NCBI RefSeq assembly: GCF_005047355.1
Contig: NZ_SUMC01000009.1
Span: 1-64,000 of the forward strand
Length of the DNA stretch: 64,000 bases
Reading direction: 5' to 3'
DNA from: Actinacidiphila oryziradicis
GTDB taxonomy: Bacteria > Actinomycetota > Actinomycetes > Streptomycetales > Streptomycetaceae
Shown here: in pieces, positions 49,558 through 58,048 of the stretch
How the letters are laid out: the number at the start of each line of letters is the position of its first letter
Numbering within the stretch: position 1 is the stretch's first letter
Program-made: the position numbers and the translations under genes
The notes under the pieces: model-generated
The model's database searches: none
The model's input: only the letters and a program-made list of their open reading frames with translations
Told to the model about the DNA's origin: nothing

Positions 49558-50010
49558 TCACTCCTCCGGGAGCCGGACGGCCTCCGCCGGGCGGGAGTGG
49601 CCGGGGACGCTGGTGAGGGTGGCCCGGGGCGGTCCGTCGCCGGTGGTGGTCGTAACGCGGATCTCACCCGCCGCGGTGTCGAAGACGAGTTCGCCGGGGC
49701 CGCTGCGCTCGGCGAGGGCGGCCGCGGTGGCGATCGTGGCGTGCCCGCAGAAGGCGACCTCGGCGCGGGGGCTGAAATACCGCACCCGGTAACGGCGTGC
49801 GGCCTCGTCCCGCGCCGTGACGAACGCGGTCTCCGAGTAGCCGATCCGGGCGGCGACGGCCAGTATCGCGGTGTCGGCCAGTGCTCCGGTGCCGAGGACC
49901 ACGCCGGCGGGGTTGCCGCCCGAGGGATCGGTGGTGAAAGCCGAGTAGCGCAGCACGTCGACGGCGTGTTCGGCGGTATGCGGTGAGGTTCCTGGTACCG
50001 ATGCGGTCAT
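49558..50010 (-). pseudogene. Truncated PhzF-family isomerase gene
   Basis: 150 codons from ATG at 50010: VLRYSAFTTDPSGGNPAGVVLGTG, IGYSETAFV (catalytic Glu), VRYFSPRAEVAFCGHATIATAAAL, then a stop after AEAVRLPEE. PhzF-like proteins have two pseudo-symmetric halves and about 280 residues, so the second half is absent. I could not find it in another frame downstream. It is either a pseudogene or a stand-alone half domain. Confidence 0.75.
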
Positions 50011-50113
50011 GGAAGCGACGGTTTCATCCTGTGGGGCATAGCGTCCAACGATTCTTTTCGGACCTGGCTGAGCCCAAATGATCGAATGTGGCGTCGGATT
50101 GGAGTCTCCCTCG

Positions 50114-50803
50114 ATGCTTGTCCCCCATAGTTCCCGATGGCCTACCTCGGAAGAGGCCGCGGTCCGCGAACAGGAGCGTCTGCGTGATCTGGTGGATATC
50201 ACCGGACCCGGACCGGATCTCACGAACGGTGGCATGATCGTGGGTGTCGATGTGGCCTACGACGATGCCCACAACAGGGCTGTTGCCGCCGCAGTGGTGC
50301 TGGATGCCGCAAGTCATCTGGTGATCGACCAGGCCACCGCAATCGGTCACATCACGTTTCCCTACGTTTCGGGCTTGCTCGCGTTCCGCGAGCTTCCTGT
50401 TGTCCTCGATGCGCTCGCCGCTCTCCGACACGCCCCCGATCTCATCGTCTGTGACGGCTATGGCTTCGCCCATCCGCGACGCCTCGGGCTGGCGAGCCAT
50501 CTCGGTGTGCTCACCGGAATCCCTACCTTCGGAGTCGCCAAGTCTCCCTTTCTCTATGCTTTCGACACGCCTGGGGCCCAACGCGGCCAGAGTTCTCCGC
50601 TCCGGGACGGAGAGCAGATTGTCGGTCGCGCGTTGCGCACCCAGCGAGGCGTGAAACCGGTCTTCGTTTCGGCCGGACACCGTATCGACCTCGACCATGC
50701 CTGTGCCCACACGCTCGCGTTGGCCCCGCGCTACCGCCTCCCGGAGACCACCCGCCAGGCCGACCAACTGTGCCGACGCGCCCTGGCCGCGGCCCGTGCG
50801 TGA
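50114..50803 (+). CDS. nfi: Endonuclease V (deoxyinosine repair)
   Basis: 229 residues. Motifs: GGMIVGVDVAYDDAHNRAVAAAVVLD (catalytic Asp in GVDVAYD), TFPYVSGLLAFRELPVVLDALAAL (Tyr wedge PYVSG, catalytic Glu), DLIVCDGYGFAHPRRLGLASHLGVLTGIPTFGVAKSPF (catalytic Asp) and SAGHRIDLDHA. It cleaves near inosine in DNA or RNA. The ATG at 50114 was chosen because the codons before it lack family similarity. It is divergent from the phzF remnant. Confidence 0.92.
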   Translation: MLVPHSSRWPTSEEAAVREQERLRDLVDITGPGPDLTNGGMIVGVDVAYDDAHNRAVAAAVVLDAASHLVIDQATAIGHITFPYVSGLLAFRELPVVLDALAALRHAPDLIVCDGYGFAHPRRLGLASHLGVLTGIPTFGVAKSPFLYAFDTPGAQRGQSSPLRDGEQIVGRALRTQRGVKPVFVSAGHRIDLDHACAHTLALAPRYRLPETTRQADQLCRRALAAARA

Positions 50804-50819
50804 TGGCTGTGGCCGTCGG

Positions 50820-51240
50820 ACGGTCCTTGCCGGGGAATCAGCGGGGGGATGGTGCGCGGTGGGCGTTGGCGGCGCAGTTCGTCGCGGAATTCCTCGATGC
50901 GGGAACTGATCTGCCGGGCGAGGTGGGCCTGTTCCAGCCGGTCGAGGTAGAGGTTGCGGCGGGTTTGGTGCGCTCGGTGAACCGGACGTCGCCGAAGTCG
51001 CCGCGCACGGCGGCGGCTATGGAGCCGTTGACGGCTTCTGAGCACGGTCCGCGTTCTGAGCTCGCCCGGTTGCTCCAGCCTCCCGTGATCGCGGGCCGGG
51101 GGTCAGGCGGCAGGGCGCCGGCCCAGGGCCGGGCCGAGCTTGGTGGCGATGTCGGTGAGGATCTGGACGTAGTCGTCGTGGTCGAAGGTGAAGGGCAGCG
51201 CGAACGCCACCGAGTGATCGTAGCGCCGTTGTCGATGCCG
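50820..51240 (-). pseudogene. Decayed gene of unknown family
   Basis: On the minus strand YDHSVAFALPFTFDHDDYVQILTDIATKLGPALGRRPAA ends at a stop (51103). Further on GDFGDVRFTERT and, after a frame change near 50960, RNLYLDRLEQAHLARQISSRIEEFRDELRRQRP continue with strong GC3 bias. Coding character switches frame at least once and no start is intact. I do not recognise the family. It overlaps nothing and lies tail-to-tail with nfi. Confidence 0.4.
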
Positions 51241-51495
51241 CGTACACCTCGATCCGCCCCGCTGCGGCGGGCCGCCGTTGCAAGGACCGTGCCGCCCGCC
51301 GTCGCGCGGTCACGTCCGTGATCCGACGTCGGGCTCCCGGCGGCCGGTGCGTAAGAGCGGTCGGTTACCGTGAGATCCCGCAGGTGGCAGCCCGACGGCG
51401 TTGTCGGATCTGCTCTTCGCCGCCCGCTCGGCGGCGGGCCGCTTGATCTGCCCGGTCCTGTTCCAGGGTCCCGTTAGCCGGAGGAATACTCATCC
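51241..51495. promoter_or_regulatory. Region upstream of fprA
   Basis: About 250 bp without a gene. A GGAGGAA ribosome binding site lies 9 nt before the fprA ATG. No clear operator is seen. Confidence 0.4.
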
Positions 51496-52890
51496 ATGCC
51501 TCGTCCTATACGAGTAGCGATCATCGGAGCCGGTCCCGCCGGGATCTACGCCGCCGATGCTTTGATGAAGTCGGACGTCGGTCAGGACCCCGGTGTGTCG
51601 ATCGACCTGTTTGAGCGGCTTCCAGCCCCGTTCGGTCTGATCCGTTACGGCGTGGCCCCCGATCATCCGCGGATCAAGGGGATCATCAGCGCGCTGCACC
51701 AGGTTCTGGACAAACCCCAGATCCGCCTTTTCGGCAATGTCGGCTACCCCGGTGACCTCGGTCTCGACGAGCTGCACCGGTTCTACGACGCGGTGATCTT
51801 CTCCACCGGCGCCGACGCGGACCGCGACCTCATGATTCCGGGCGCCGAGCTCGACGGCTCGCACGGCGCGGCCGACTTCGTGTCCTGGTACGACGGCCAC
51901 CCCGACGTCCCCCGTGACTGGCCCCTGGACGCGCGGAAGGTCGCGGTGCTCGGCGTCGGCAACGTCGCGCTCGATGTGGCCCGTATCCTGGCCAAGACCG
52001 CCGATGAGCTGCTGCCCACCGAGATCCCCCCGAATGTCCACCAGGGCCTGGCGGCCAACAAGGCCGTTGAGGTGCATGTATTCGGCCGGCGCGGACCGGC
52101 GCAGGCCAAGTTCAGCCCGATGGAGCTCCGCGAGCTCGACCACTCCCCGAACATCGAGGTCATCGTCGACCCCGAGGACATCGAGTACGACGACGGCAGC
52201 ATCGCCACCCGCCGGGGGAACAAGCAGGCCGATATGGTCGCGGCCACTTTGGAGAAGTGGGCCATCCGCGATGTCGGCGACCGCCCGCACCGGTTGTTCC
52301 TGCACTTCTTCGAGTCGCCCGTCGAGATCCTCGGCGAGGACGGCAAGGTCGTCGGACTGCGCACCGAGCGGATGGAGCTCGACGGCACCGGCAACGTGAA
52401 GGGCACCGGCCGCTTCCGCGACTGGGACGTGCAGGCCGCCTACCGCGCTGTGGGCTACCGGTCCGCCGAGCTGCCGAAGCTGCCGTTCGACACCTTGTCC
52501 GGCACCGTCCCCCACGAGGCGGGCAGGGTCGTCGAGGCCGGCGCGCACCTGGCGTCCACGTACGTGACGGGGTGGATCAAGCGGGGACCGGTCGGCCTGA
52601 TCGGCCATACCAAGGGGGACGCCAACGAGACCGTGGCCTGCCTCGTCGAGGACTACCGCAACGACCGGCTCCGCAGCGCCGAAACGCCCGGGGAGGAGGC
52701 CGTCGTGGCGTTCCTGGCGAGCAGGAAGATCGCGTACACCACTTGGGAGGGCTGGCATCGCCTGGATGCCTACGAGCGCTCGCTCGGCGAACGTGAGGGC
52801 CGCGAGCGGGTCAAGGTCGTCGAGCGCCGGATCATGCTCCGGACCAGCTCTGCGGAGGCCGCCCCCGGCGAGGACGAATCAACGGTGTGA
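51496..52890 (+). CDS. fprA: Ferredoxin/adrenodoxin-type NADP+ reductase
   Basis: 464 residues. FAD motif IGAGPAGIYAADAL, then LFERLPAPFGLIRYGVAPDHPRIKGI (typical of FprA/adrenodoxin reductase). NADP motif is LGVGNVALDVARILAKTADELLPTEIP with GRRGPAQAKFSPMELREL. The C-terminal FAD contact is YVTGWIKRGPVGLIGHTKGDANETVACL. It transfers electrons between NADPH and ferredoxin, serving P450s or Fe-S enzymes. The RBS GGAGGAA precedes the ATG. It stands alone. Confidence 0.94.
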   Translation: MPRPIRVAIIGAGPAGIYAADALMKSDVGQDPGVSIDLFERLPAPFGLIRYGVAPDHPRIKGIISALHQVLDKPQIRLFGNVGYPGDLGLDELHRFYDAVIFSTGADADRDLMIPGAELDGSHGAADFVSWYDGHPDVPRDWPLDARKVAVLGVGNVALDVARILAKTADELLPTEIPPNVHQGLAANKAVEVHVFGRRGPAQAKFSPMELRELDHSPNIEVIVDPEDIEYDDGSIATRRGNKQADMVAATLEKWAIRDVGDRPHRLFLHFFESPVEILGEDGKVVGLRTERMELDGTGNVKGTGRFRDWDVQAAYRAVGYRSAELPKLPFDTLSGTVPHEAGRVVEAGAHLASTYVTGWIKRGPVGLIGHTKGDANETVACLVEDYRNDRLRSAETPGEEAVVAFLASRKIAYTTWEGWHRLDAYERSLGEREGRERVKVVERRIMLRTSSAEAAPGEDESTV

Positions 52891-52940
52891 GCCGGGGATC
52901 CGGCGTTCGGCCCCACCGGGGGAACAACGTCGGGGGACCG

Positions 52941-52961
52941 GGTTGTAGACGATGTACAACC
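52941..52961. promoter_or_regulatory. Inverted repeat, candidate GntR/FCD operator
   Basis: GGTTGTA and TACAACC are separated by 7 bp. The inner TTGTA-TACAA form fits FadR/FCD-type sites. It lies in the gap between fprA and the FCD-type gntR gene, near the 3' end of the latter, so its target is unclear. Confidence 0.35.
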
Positions 52962-52967
52962 GGTTCG

Positions 52968-52994
52968 CCGGGGCCGGGGCCGGGGCCGGTGGCC
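52968..52994. repeat. Second GGGGCC run
   Basis: Three tandem GGGGCC units plus partial flanks, the same unit as at 14838-14876, here in apparently non-coding DNA. Confidence 0.8.
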
Positions 52995-53145
52995 GGGCCC
53001 GCTTCGACGAGGACACCAGCGGGCCGCCGGAGGCGGTGCCCGCACCGCAGGGCCAGGCCCTGGACGGGGCACGGCCTGCTGGGGCGGGCCGTTCGCGAAG
53101 TAGGGCACGGCATCGGCGCCCCCGTCGCGTAACTACCCACGGATG

Positions 53146-53901
53146 TCAGCGGTCCGTGGAGAGGTGCTGGGCGAGCAGTTCGCCGGCGCGGCGGATATGG
53201 CCGGCCATGGCCTGGCGTGCGGCTTCGCTGTCGGAGGCGCGCAGGGCCTTGAGGATGGCGTGGTGGTCGTGGGAGGAGGCGTCCGGCCATCCGCCGATGG
53301 TGGGGTAGAACCGGCGGGGTGCGTAACGGAGGGTCGAGGCGAGGAGCCAGTGGATCTTGGGCGCGTCCGAAATATGGTAGATGGCCCGGTGGAATTCGAA
53401 GTTGAGCTCCTCGACCTCCGCGAGGTCGCCGCGTTCGGCAGCCTCCTCCAGCCTGGTCTGGATGTTCTGCAGGGCCTTGACATCGGCCGAGGTGGCGAGC
53501 CCCGCGGTACGGGCGCACAGTTCGCCGGCCAGGAGGGCCTGGGCTTCGAAGGTGTCGCTGACGTCCTTCGGCGACAAGGGCGAGACCACGAACCCACGAC
53601 GGGGTTCGACCTTGAGAAACCCCTCGGTCTGCAATTGCAGCAGGCCTTCGCGGGCAGGGGTGGCACTCATGCCGAGATCGTCGGCGACCACTTCCGGGCG
53701 GATGTACTCCCCGGCTTTCAACTGACCGGAGATGATCAGCTCACGGACGTGGACGGCCGCTTCATCGCTCAGTCGCGGTCGGCGTCGCCGCGCGCGCTCG
53801 GAAGATGTGCTGGACATCGCAGCGGTCATGTCATGGATCGTAGTTGAGTCGCGGGGCCGCCGGTCCTCGGCCGGTGCCGTCCCGGGCTGGGCGTTCAGCA
53901 T
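53146..53901 (-). CDS. GntR/FCD-family regulator of the CoA-ester pathway
   Basis: 251 residues (a shorter start, MTAAMSSTSSERAR at about 53829, is possible). The wHTH is DEAAVHVRELIISGQLKAGEYIRPEVVADDLGMSATPAREGLLQLQTEGFLKVEPRRGFVV. The helical FCD domain carries metal-type His residues (ELNFEFHRAIY ... SHDHHAILKAL ... AGHIRRA). The long start overlaps the acyl-CoA dehydrogenase stop by 7 nt. It probably controls the divergent operons through the 56285-56329 operator. Confidence 0.88.
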   Translation of the reverse strand: MLNAQPGTAPAEDRRPRDSTTIHDMTAAMSSTSSERARRRRPRLSDEAAVHVRELIISGQLKAGEYIRPEVVADDLGMSATPAREGLLQLQTEGFLKVEPRRGFVVSPLSPKDVSDTFEAQALLAGELCARTAGLATSADVKALQNIQTRLEEAAERGDLAEVEELNFEFHRAIYHISDAPKIHWLLASTLRYAPRRFYPTIGGWPDASSHDHHAILKALRASDSEAARQAMAGHIRRAGELLAQHLSTDR

Positions 53902-55049
53902 GAGAGGCCACCGCGTTCGACCAGTTGCTTGACGATGACGTTCTTCTGGATCTCGTTGGTGCCTTCACCCACGATCATCAGGGGGGCGTCGCGGAAGTAG
54001 CGCTCGACGTCGAACTCGGTGGAGTAGCCGTAGCCGCCGTGAACCCTGATCGCGGTGAGGGCGATATCCATCGCGGTCTCCGAGCAGAACAGTTTGGCCA
54101 TGCCCGCCTCCATGTCGCTGCGGTGGCCGGAATCGAGCCGCTCGGCGGCATGCAGCAGCAGTTGCCGTGCGGCGGCGAGTTTGGTGCCCATGTCGGCCAG
54201 ATGGTTGCCGACGGACTGGTGCTGCCAGATCGGCTTTCCGAAGCTCTCACGCTGCTGGGCGTACTCCAGCGAGTCGTCGAAGGCGGCTCTGGCCACGCCC
54301 GTCGCGCGGGCGGCGACCTGGATCCGGCCGATTTCCAGCCCCCTCATCATCTGGCCGAAGCCCTGCCCCTCCTCGGCGCCGAGCAGCGCGTCAACCGGGA
54401 CCCGGGCGTCGTCAAAGGTGAGCTCGCAGCTCTCCACGCCCTTGTAGCCCAGCTTGGGAAGGTCTTTGGACACCGTGAAGCCGGGGACCTTCTCCACCAG
54501 AAGAATGGATACGCCCTTGTGCCTGGGCTCGGCGGCGGGGTCGGTCTTGCAGAGCAGGGCCACCAGCCCGGCCCTGCGGGCGTTGCTGATCCAGGTCTTG
54601 GAGCCGTTGATCACGTATTCGCCGCCCTCGCGCCGCGCGACGGTGCGCATGGCCTGGAGGTCCGATCCACCGCCCGGCTCGGTCAGTGCCATCGTCGCGC
54701 GCAGCTCCCCGGTCGCGAGCCTGGGGAGGTACTTCTCCTTCTGCTCCTCGGTGCCGTAGGTGAGGATCAGCTTGGCCACCACGGTGTGACCGCCCATGGC
54801 GCCGGCCAGGCTCATCCAGCCGCGCGCGAGCTCCTCGGTGACCAGCGCGTAGCAGGGCGTCGAGACCTGTACGAATCCGTATGGCTCCGGGATCGCGAGA
54901 CCGAAGATCCCCATGTCTTTCATCTGCTGGATGAGCGCCTCCGGATAGGTGTTCGCGTGCTCCAGTTCCCGGACGACCGGCTTCACCTCCCGGTCGACGA
55001 AGTCCCTGACGGTCTTGACGATGGCCTGTTCTTCGGCGTCCAGCTCCAT
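53895..55049 (-). CDS. Acyl-CoA dehydrogenase
   Basis: 384 residues. FAD/substrate motifs are ATMALTEPGGGSDLQAMRTVARREGGEYVINGSKTWISNA, VESCELTFDDARVPVDALLG and QQRESFGKPIWQHQSVGNHLADMGTKL. The base-containing C-terminus is VHGGYGYSTEFDVERYFRDAPLMIVGEGTNEIQKNVI, where the Glu in GEGTNEIQ aligns with the catalytic Glu376-type residue. It follows the CoA-transferase gene by 34 bp. A paralogue is found in Pseudomonas itaconate loci; the role here is inferred. Confidence 0.92.
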   Translation of the reverse strand: MELDAEEQAIVKTVRDFVDREVKPVVRELEHANTYPEALIQQMKDMGIFGLAIPEPYGFVQVSTPCYALVTEELARGWMSLAGAMGGHTVVAKLILTYGTEEQKEKYLPRLATGELRATMALTEPGGGSDLQAMRTVARREGGEYVINGSKTWISNARRAGLVALLCKTDPAAEPRHKGVSILLVEKVPGFTVSKDLPKLGYKGVESCELTFDDARVPVDALLGAEEGQGFGQMMRGLEIGRIQVAARATGVARAAFDDSLEYAQQRESFGKPIWQHQSVGNHLADMGTKLAAARQLLLHAAERLDSGHRSDMEAGMAKLFCSETAMDIALTAIRVHGGYGYSTEFDVERYFRDAPLMIVGEGTNEIQKNVIVKQLVERGGLSC

Positions 55050-55083
55050 GGTGGAAAGTCCCCTGCTCGTCGGTATTTCGGGA

Positions 55084-56283
55084 TCAGATGATGTGCCGGT
55101 CGTGGAGCGCGGCGATGGCGGCGGGTGAGAGGCCGAGTTCTTTGAGTACGTGGCCGGTGTGGTCGCCGAGCGCCGGGACCGGGTCCATCCGCGGTTCGTC
55201 GTGGCCGAAGCTGATCGGGGGCAGCAGTGCCCGGACGGTGCCGGCCGGGGTGGCTACATCCCGCCATCTGTCCCGTTCGCCCAGTACGGGATGGGCCAGG
55301 AACTGGGACACGGTGTTCAGTCCGGCGTTGGCGGTCCCGGCCAGGTCGAGCAGCGCGGTGGCCGGGGCGGCGTCGAGTTCGCCGAACCGCCCGGCGATCA
55401 GTTTGTCCAGCACCGTGCGGTTGGCGACCCGGAGAGTGTTGGTCGCGAAGCGCTCGTCCGTGGCGGTTTCAGGGGCGGCCAGGAACGTGTCGCAGAACCG
55501 GGTCCATTCCGCCTCGTTCTGGATCGAGATCAAGATGGTGTGACCGTCGCGCGTGGTGAAGGGACCGTAGGGGGCGATGGTGGCGTGCTGGGCTCCGGCG
55601 CGCGGCTGTTGGCGGCCGCTGCCCGCGGTGTAGTGCGCCGGCTGGCCCATCCACTCCGCCAGTGCCTCGAAGAGTGACACCTCCAGGGCTGCGCCCTCGC
55701 CGGTGGCGCGCCGCTGGTACAGGGCCGCCAGGACGCCGCTGAATCCGTACATCCCCGCGGCGATGTCTGCCACGGAGATGCCGACCCGGGCGGGCTCGTC
55801 CGGCGAACCCGTCAGCGAAACCAGGCCCGCCTCGCACTGGACGAGCAGGTCGTACGCCTTGCGCTGGGCCCAGGGTCCGTCGCTGCCCCATCCGGTGATG
55901 CTCAGGACGATCTTCGACGGGTCCCGCTCGCGGACGGCTGCGGCCCCGAGCCCGAGCCGGTCCGCCGCGCCGGGGCCGAGATTCTGGACCAGCACATCGG
56001 CCCGGCCGACCAGCTGGTGCAGGATGTCGCGTCCCTCGGGCGACTTCACATCCAGGGTCACGGACTCCTTGGAGCGGTTCAGCCACACGAAGTAGCTGGA
56101 CAGGCCGCCCACCGACTCGTCGTACTGCCTGGCGAAGTCGCCCGTACCCGGTCGTTCGATCTTGATTACCCGGGCGCCGAGGTCCGCCAGCTGCCGGGTC
56201 GCGAAGGGTGCGGCCACCGCGTGTTCGAGCGTGACCACGGTGATGCCTGCGAGTGGAAGGCCTGCGCCGCCGTTTTTTGCCAT
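55084..56283 (-). CDS. CaiB/BaiF-family (class III) CoA-transferase
   Basis: 399 residues. LAGITVVTLEHAVAAPFATRQLADLGARVIKIERPGTGDFAR at the N-terminus, WLNRSKESVTLDVKSPEGRDIL, and the catalytic Asp in QRKAYDLLVQCEAGLVSLTG (near 170). The final block is GDHTGHVLKELGLSPAAIAAL. In this neighbourhood it resembles the itaconate/succinyl-CoA transferase that opens itaconate catabolism. There is no ribosome binding site: the operator repeat begins 1 bp before the ATG, so the mRNA may be leaderless. Confidence 0.9.
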   Translation of the reverse strand: MAKNGGAGLPLAGITVVTLEHAVAAPFATRQLADLGARVIKIERPGTGDFARQYDESVGGLSSYFVWLNRSKESVTLDVKSPEGRDILHQLVGRADVLVQNLGPGAADRLGLGAAAVRERDPSKIVLSITGWGSDGPWAQRKAYDLLVQCEAGLVSLTGSPDEPARVGISVADIAAGMYGFSGVLAALYQRRATGEGAALEVSLFEALAEWMGQPAHYTAGSGRQQPRAGAQHATIAPYGPFTTRDGHTILISIQNEAEWTRFCDTFLAAPETATDERFATNTLRVANRTVLDKLIAGRFGELDAAPATALLDLAGTANAGLNTVSQFLAHPVLGERDRWRDVATPAGTVRALLPPISFGHDEPRMDPVPALGDHTGHVLKELGLSPAAIAALHDRHII

Positions 56284-56284
56284 G

Positions 56285-56329
56285 CTCTATAGAATATCTT
56301 ATTGACTGTCAACTTTATAGTCTATAGAG
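56285..56329. promoter_or_regulatory. Divergent promoter with paired CTATAG operators
   Basis: CTCTATAGA (56285-56293) and TCTATAGAG (56321-56329) form a 9-bp inverted repeat 27 bp apart. The right copy is nested in TATAG-T-CTATA. The stretch is markedly AT-rich, with TTGACTGTCAACTT between the sites. The spacing and AT-rich dyads suit a FCD-GntR dimer pair controlling both directions. Confidence 0.6.
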
Positions 56330-56402
56330 TTTGGCTGAGTCGCAGCGGCCTCTGGACAGGCCGGCGAGCTCGACGGCATCCCGGAGTCAGGGGCACGCGA
56401 AA

Positions 56403-56987
56403 ATGACCGACAACCCGACGGCGCCTCCGTCCGAGCGCACCGCCACCATCAGCTGGGAAGGCCGCTACCTGGAGGACTTCACCGTCGGTGACGTCTACCG
56501 CCACCCGCTGGGGCGGACGGTGATGGAGGTGGACAACAGCTGGCTGACGCTACTCACCCAGAACACCGCCGCGGTGCACTTCGACAGGCACTACGCGTCG
56601 CGCACCCAATGGGGCCGTCCGCTGGTCGACTCCACCTTCACCCTCGCCCTGGTCACCGGCCAGAGCGTGCACGACGTGTCGATGAATGTCATGGCCAACC
56701 TCGGCTGGGACCGGGTGCGACTGCCCAACCCGGTCTTCGAGGGCGACACCATCTACTCCCAGTCCGAGGTCCTCTCGGTCCGTGAGTCCGGCTCCCGCCC
56801 CGACGTGGGCGTCGTCGAGGTGCGCACCATCGGCTTCAACCAGGACGGCGTCATCGTCATCACCTTCGAGCGGACCCTGCTGGTCTACCGGCGCGGCCAC
56901 GGTCCCGGGCGGGCCTCGGTCGAGCCCAAGTGGGACGCCCGGTCCCTCAAGGCCGCGGGGCTCGACGCACCGGACGGCAGCCAATGA
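56403..56987 (+). CDS. MaoC-like hydratase (itaconyl/mesaconyl-CoA hydratase type)
   Basis: 194 residues. Hotdog-fold hydratase: SWEGRYLEDFTVGDVYRHPLGRTVMEVDNSWLTLLTQNTAAVHFDRHYASRTQWGRPLVDSTFTLALVTGQSV (Asp/His pair in the MaoC motif), then LGWDRVRLPNPVFEGDTIYSQSEVLSVRESGSRPDVGVVEVRTIGFNQDGVIVITFERTLLVYRR. The stop overlaps the lyase start (ATGA), so hydratase and lyase are made together. This fits hydration of itaconyl- or mesaconyl-CoA to citramalyl-CoA. Confidence 0.86.
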   Translation: MTDNPTAPPSERTATISWEGRYLEDFTVGDVYRHPLGRTVMEVDNSWLTLLTQNTAAVHFDRHYASRTQWGRPLVDSTFTLALVTGQSVHDVSMNVMANLGWDRVRLPNPVFEGDTIYSQSEVLSVRESGSRPDVGVVEVRTIGFNQDGVIVITFERTLLVYRRGHGPGRASVEPKWDARSLKAAGLDAPDGSQ

Positions 56988-57850
56988 CCGGTCAGGTCTA
57001 CGGGGCCGGAGCACGCTCATTCCTGTTCGTACCCGGGACCCGGCCCGACCGCTTCGCCAAGGCCGCCGCCAGCGGCGCGGACGCGGTGATCCTCGATCTG
57101 GAGGACGCCGTGGCCCCGCAGGACAAGGCGAGCGCGCGAGCACTGGTCGCCGGTCACGTGAGAGACCAGCAGCAGGCGCTGGTCCGTGTCAACGGGGCCG
57201 GAACTCCTTGGTTCGCCGACGATCTGGCCGCATTCGCGGATGCCGGCCGACCGGCCGGGATCGTGCTGCCCAAGGCCGAGTCCCCGGAGCAGGTGGCCGA
57301 GGTGCTCACAGCCCTTGGCCTGCGGGTTCCGATATTCACGTTGATCGAGTCCGCCCGCGGTGTGCGTGACGCGAATCTCATTGCCCAGGCTCCGGGCGTT
57401 ACCCGCATGATGTTCGGCAACCTGGATTTCGCCCTGGACGCCGGCATTACGGCCCGCAGCGCCGACGAGCGGGAACTGCTGTTCGCGCGCAGCGCCCTGG
57501 TGATCGCCTCCCGAGCGGCCGGGCTGCCCGGGCCGGTCGATGGGGTGCAGCCCGACATCGAGAACGACGAGGCAACGAGGACCGCCGCCCGCAACGCCGC
57601 CGACCTCGGCTTCACCGGGAAGCTGTGCATCCATCCGCGCCAGATCCCCCCGGTGCACAGCGCATTCGAGCCGTCCGCCGATGAGCTGCGCTGGGCCGCG
57701 CGCGTGCTGGAGCTGGCGGGAGATTCCGGCGGCGCCGCCATGCGTCTCGACGGGGAAATGCTCGACGCGCCCCGCCTGGAACTCGCCCGGCGCATTGTCG
57801 GCGCCGCCCGGAAGGCACCCGCCGGAGGCAAGCCTTCCGAGGACCAATGA
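56984..57850 (+). CDS. CitE-like CoA-ester lyase (citramalyl-CoA lyase type)
   Basis: 288 residues of the HpcH/HpaI aldolase superfamily. RSFLFVPGTRPDRFAKAAASGADAVILDLEDAVAPQDKASAR, LVRVNGAGTPWFADDLAAF, GIVLPKAESPEQV, TLIESARGV (metal Glu), RMMFGNLDFALDAG (metal Asp) and FTGKLCIHPRQIPPVHSAF. It would split citramalyl-CoA into acetyl-CoA and pyruvate. The start overlaps the MaoC stop. Together with the divergent CoA-transferase this completes a three-step itaconate route. Confidence 0.9.
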   Translation: MTGQVYGAGARSFLFVPGTRPDRFAKAAASGADAVILDLEDAVAPQDKASARALVAGHVRDQQQALVRVNGAGTPWFADDLAAFADAGRPAGIVLPKAESPEQVAEVLTALGLRVPIFTLIESARGVRDANLIAQAPGVTRMMFGNLDFALDAGITARSADERELLFARSALVIASRAAGLPGPVDGVQPDIENDEATRTAARNAADLGFTGKLCIHPRQIPPVHSAFEPSADELRWAARVLELAGDSGGAAMRLDGEMLDAPRLELARRIVGAARKAPAGGKPSEDQ

Positions 57851-58011
57851 CCCAAGGCGGCACTGATCCGCAGCGTCCAGCCGCCGGCCGTCACGCCGGG
57901 CGCGACCGTGCGCCCGGCAGAAAGGAACCGATGCTCATGTGCCACCTGACCGGTGCCGCCCAGGGGTCTGTCGCGAAAGTGTTGGCCGCCGTAGCCACAC
58001 CCAACAATTAG
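57847..58011 (+). CDS. 54-residue ORF overlapping the lyase end
   Basis: The ATG overlaps the lyase TGA. The peptide is Arg/Ala/Pro-rich and then MLMCHLTGAAQGSVAKVLAAVATPNN. An internal ATG at 57932 is preceded by AAAGGA and looks like the true start of another gene that breaks off after about 10 codons, where GGGTCTGTCGCGAAAG begins, a sequence like the terminal repeats of some transposons. It is probably a truncated gene start, not a functional protein. Confidence 0.3.
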   Translation: MTQGGTDPQRPAAGRHAGRDRAPGRKEPMLMCHLTGAAQGSVAKVLAAVATPNN

Positions 58012-58048
58012 GTTGATAGCCGCGGAGCGAGTCGGATAGGAACAGCTC

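Noticed and set aside
52952..53308. Plus-strand ORF MYNRFAGAGAGAGG... overlapping the gntR gene
   Set aside because: The sequence is driven by the GGGGCC run and by antisense reading of gntR. There is no ribosome binding site and no recognisable domain.
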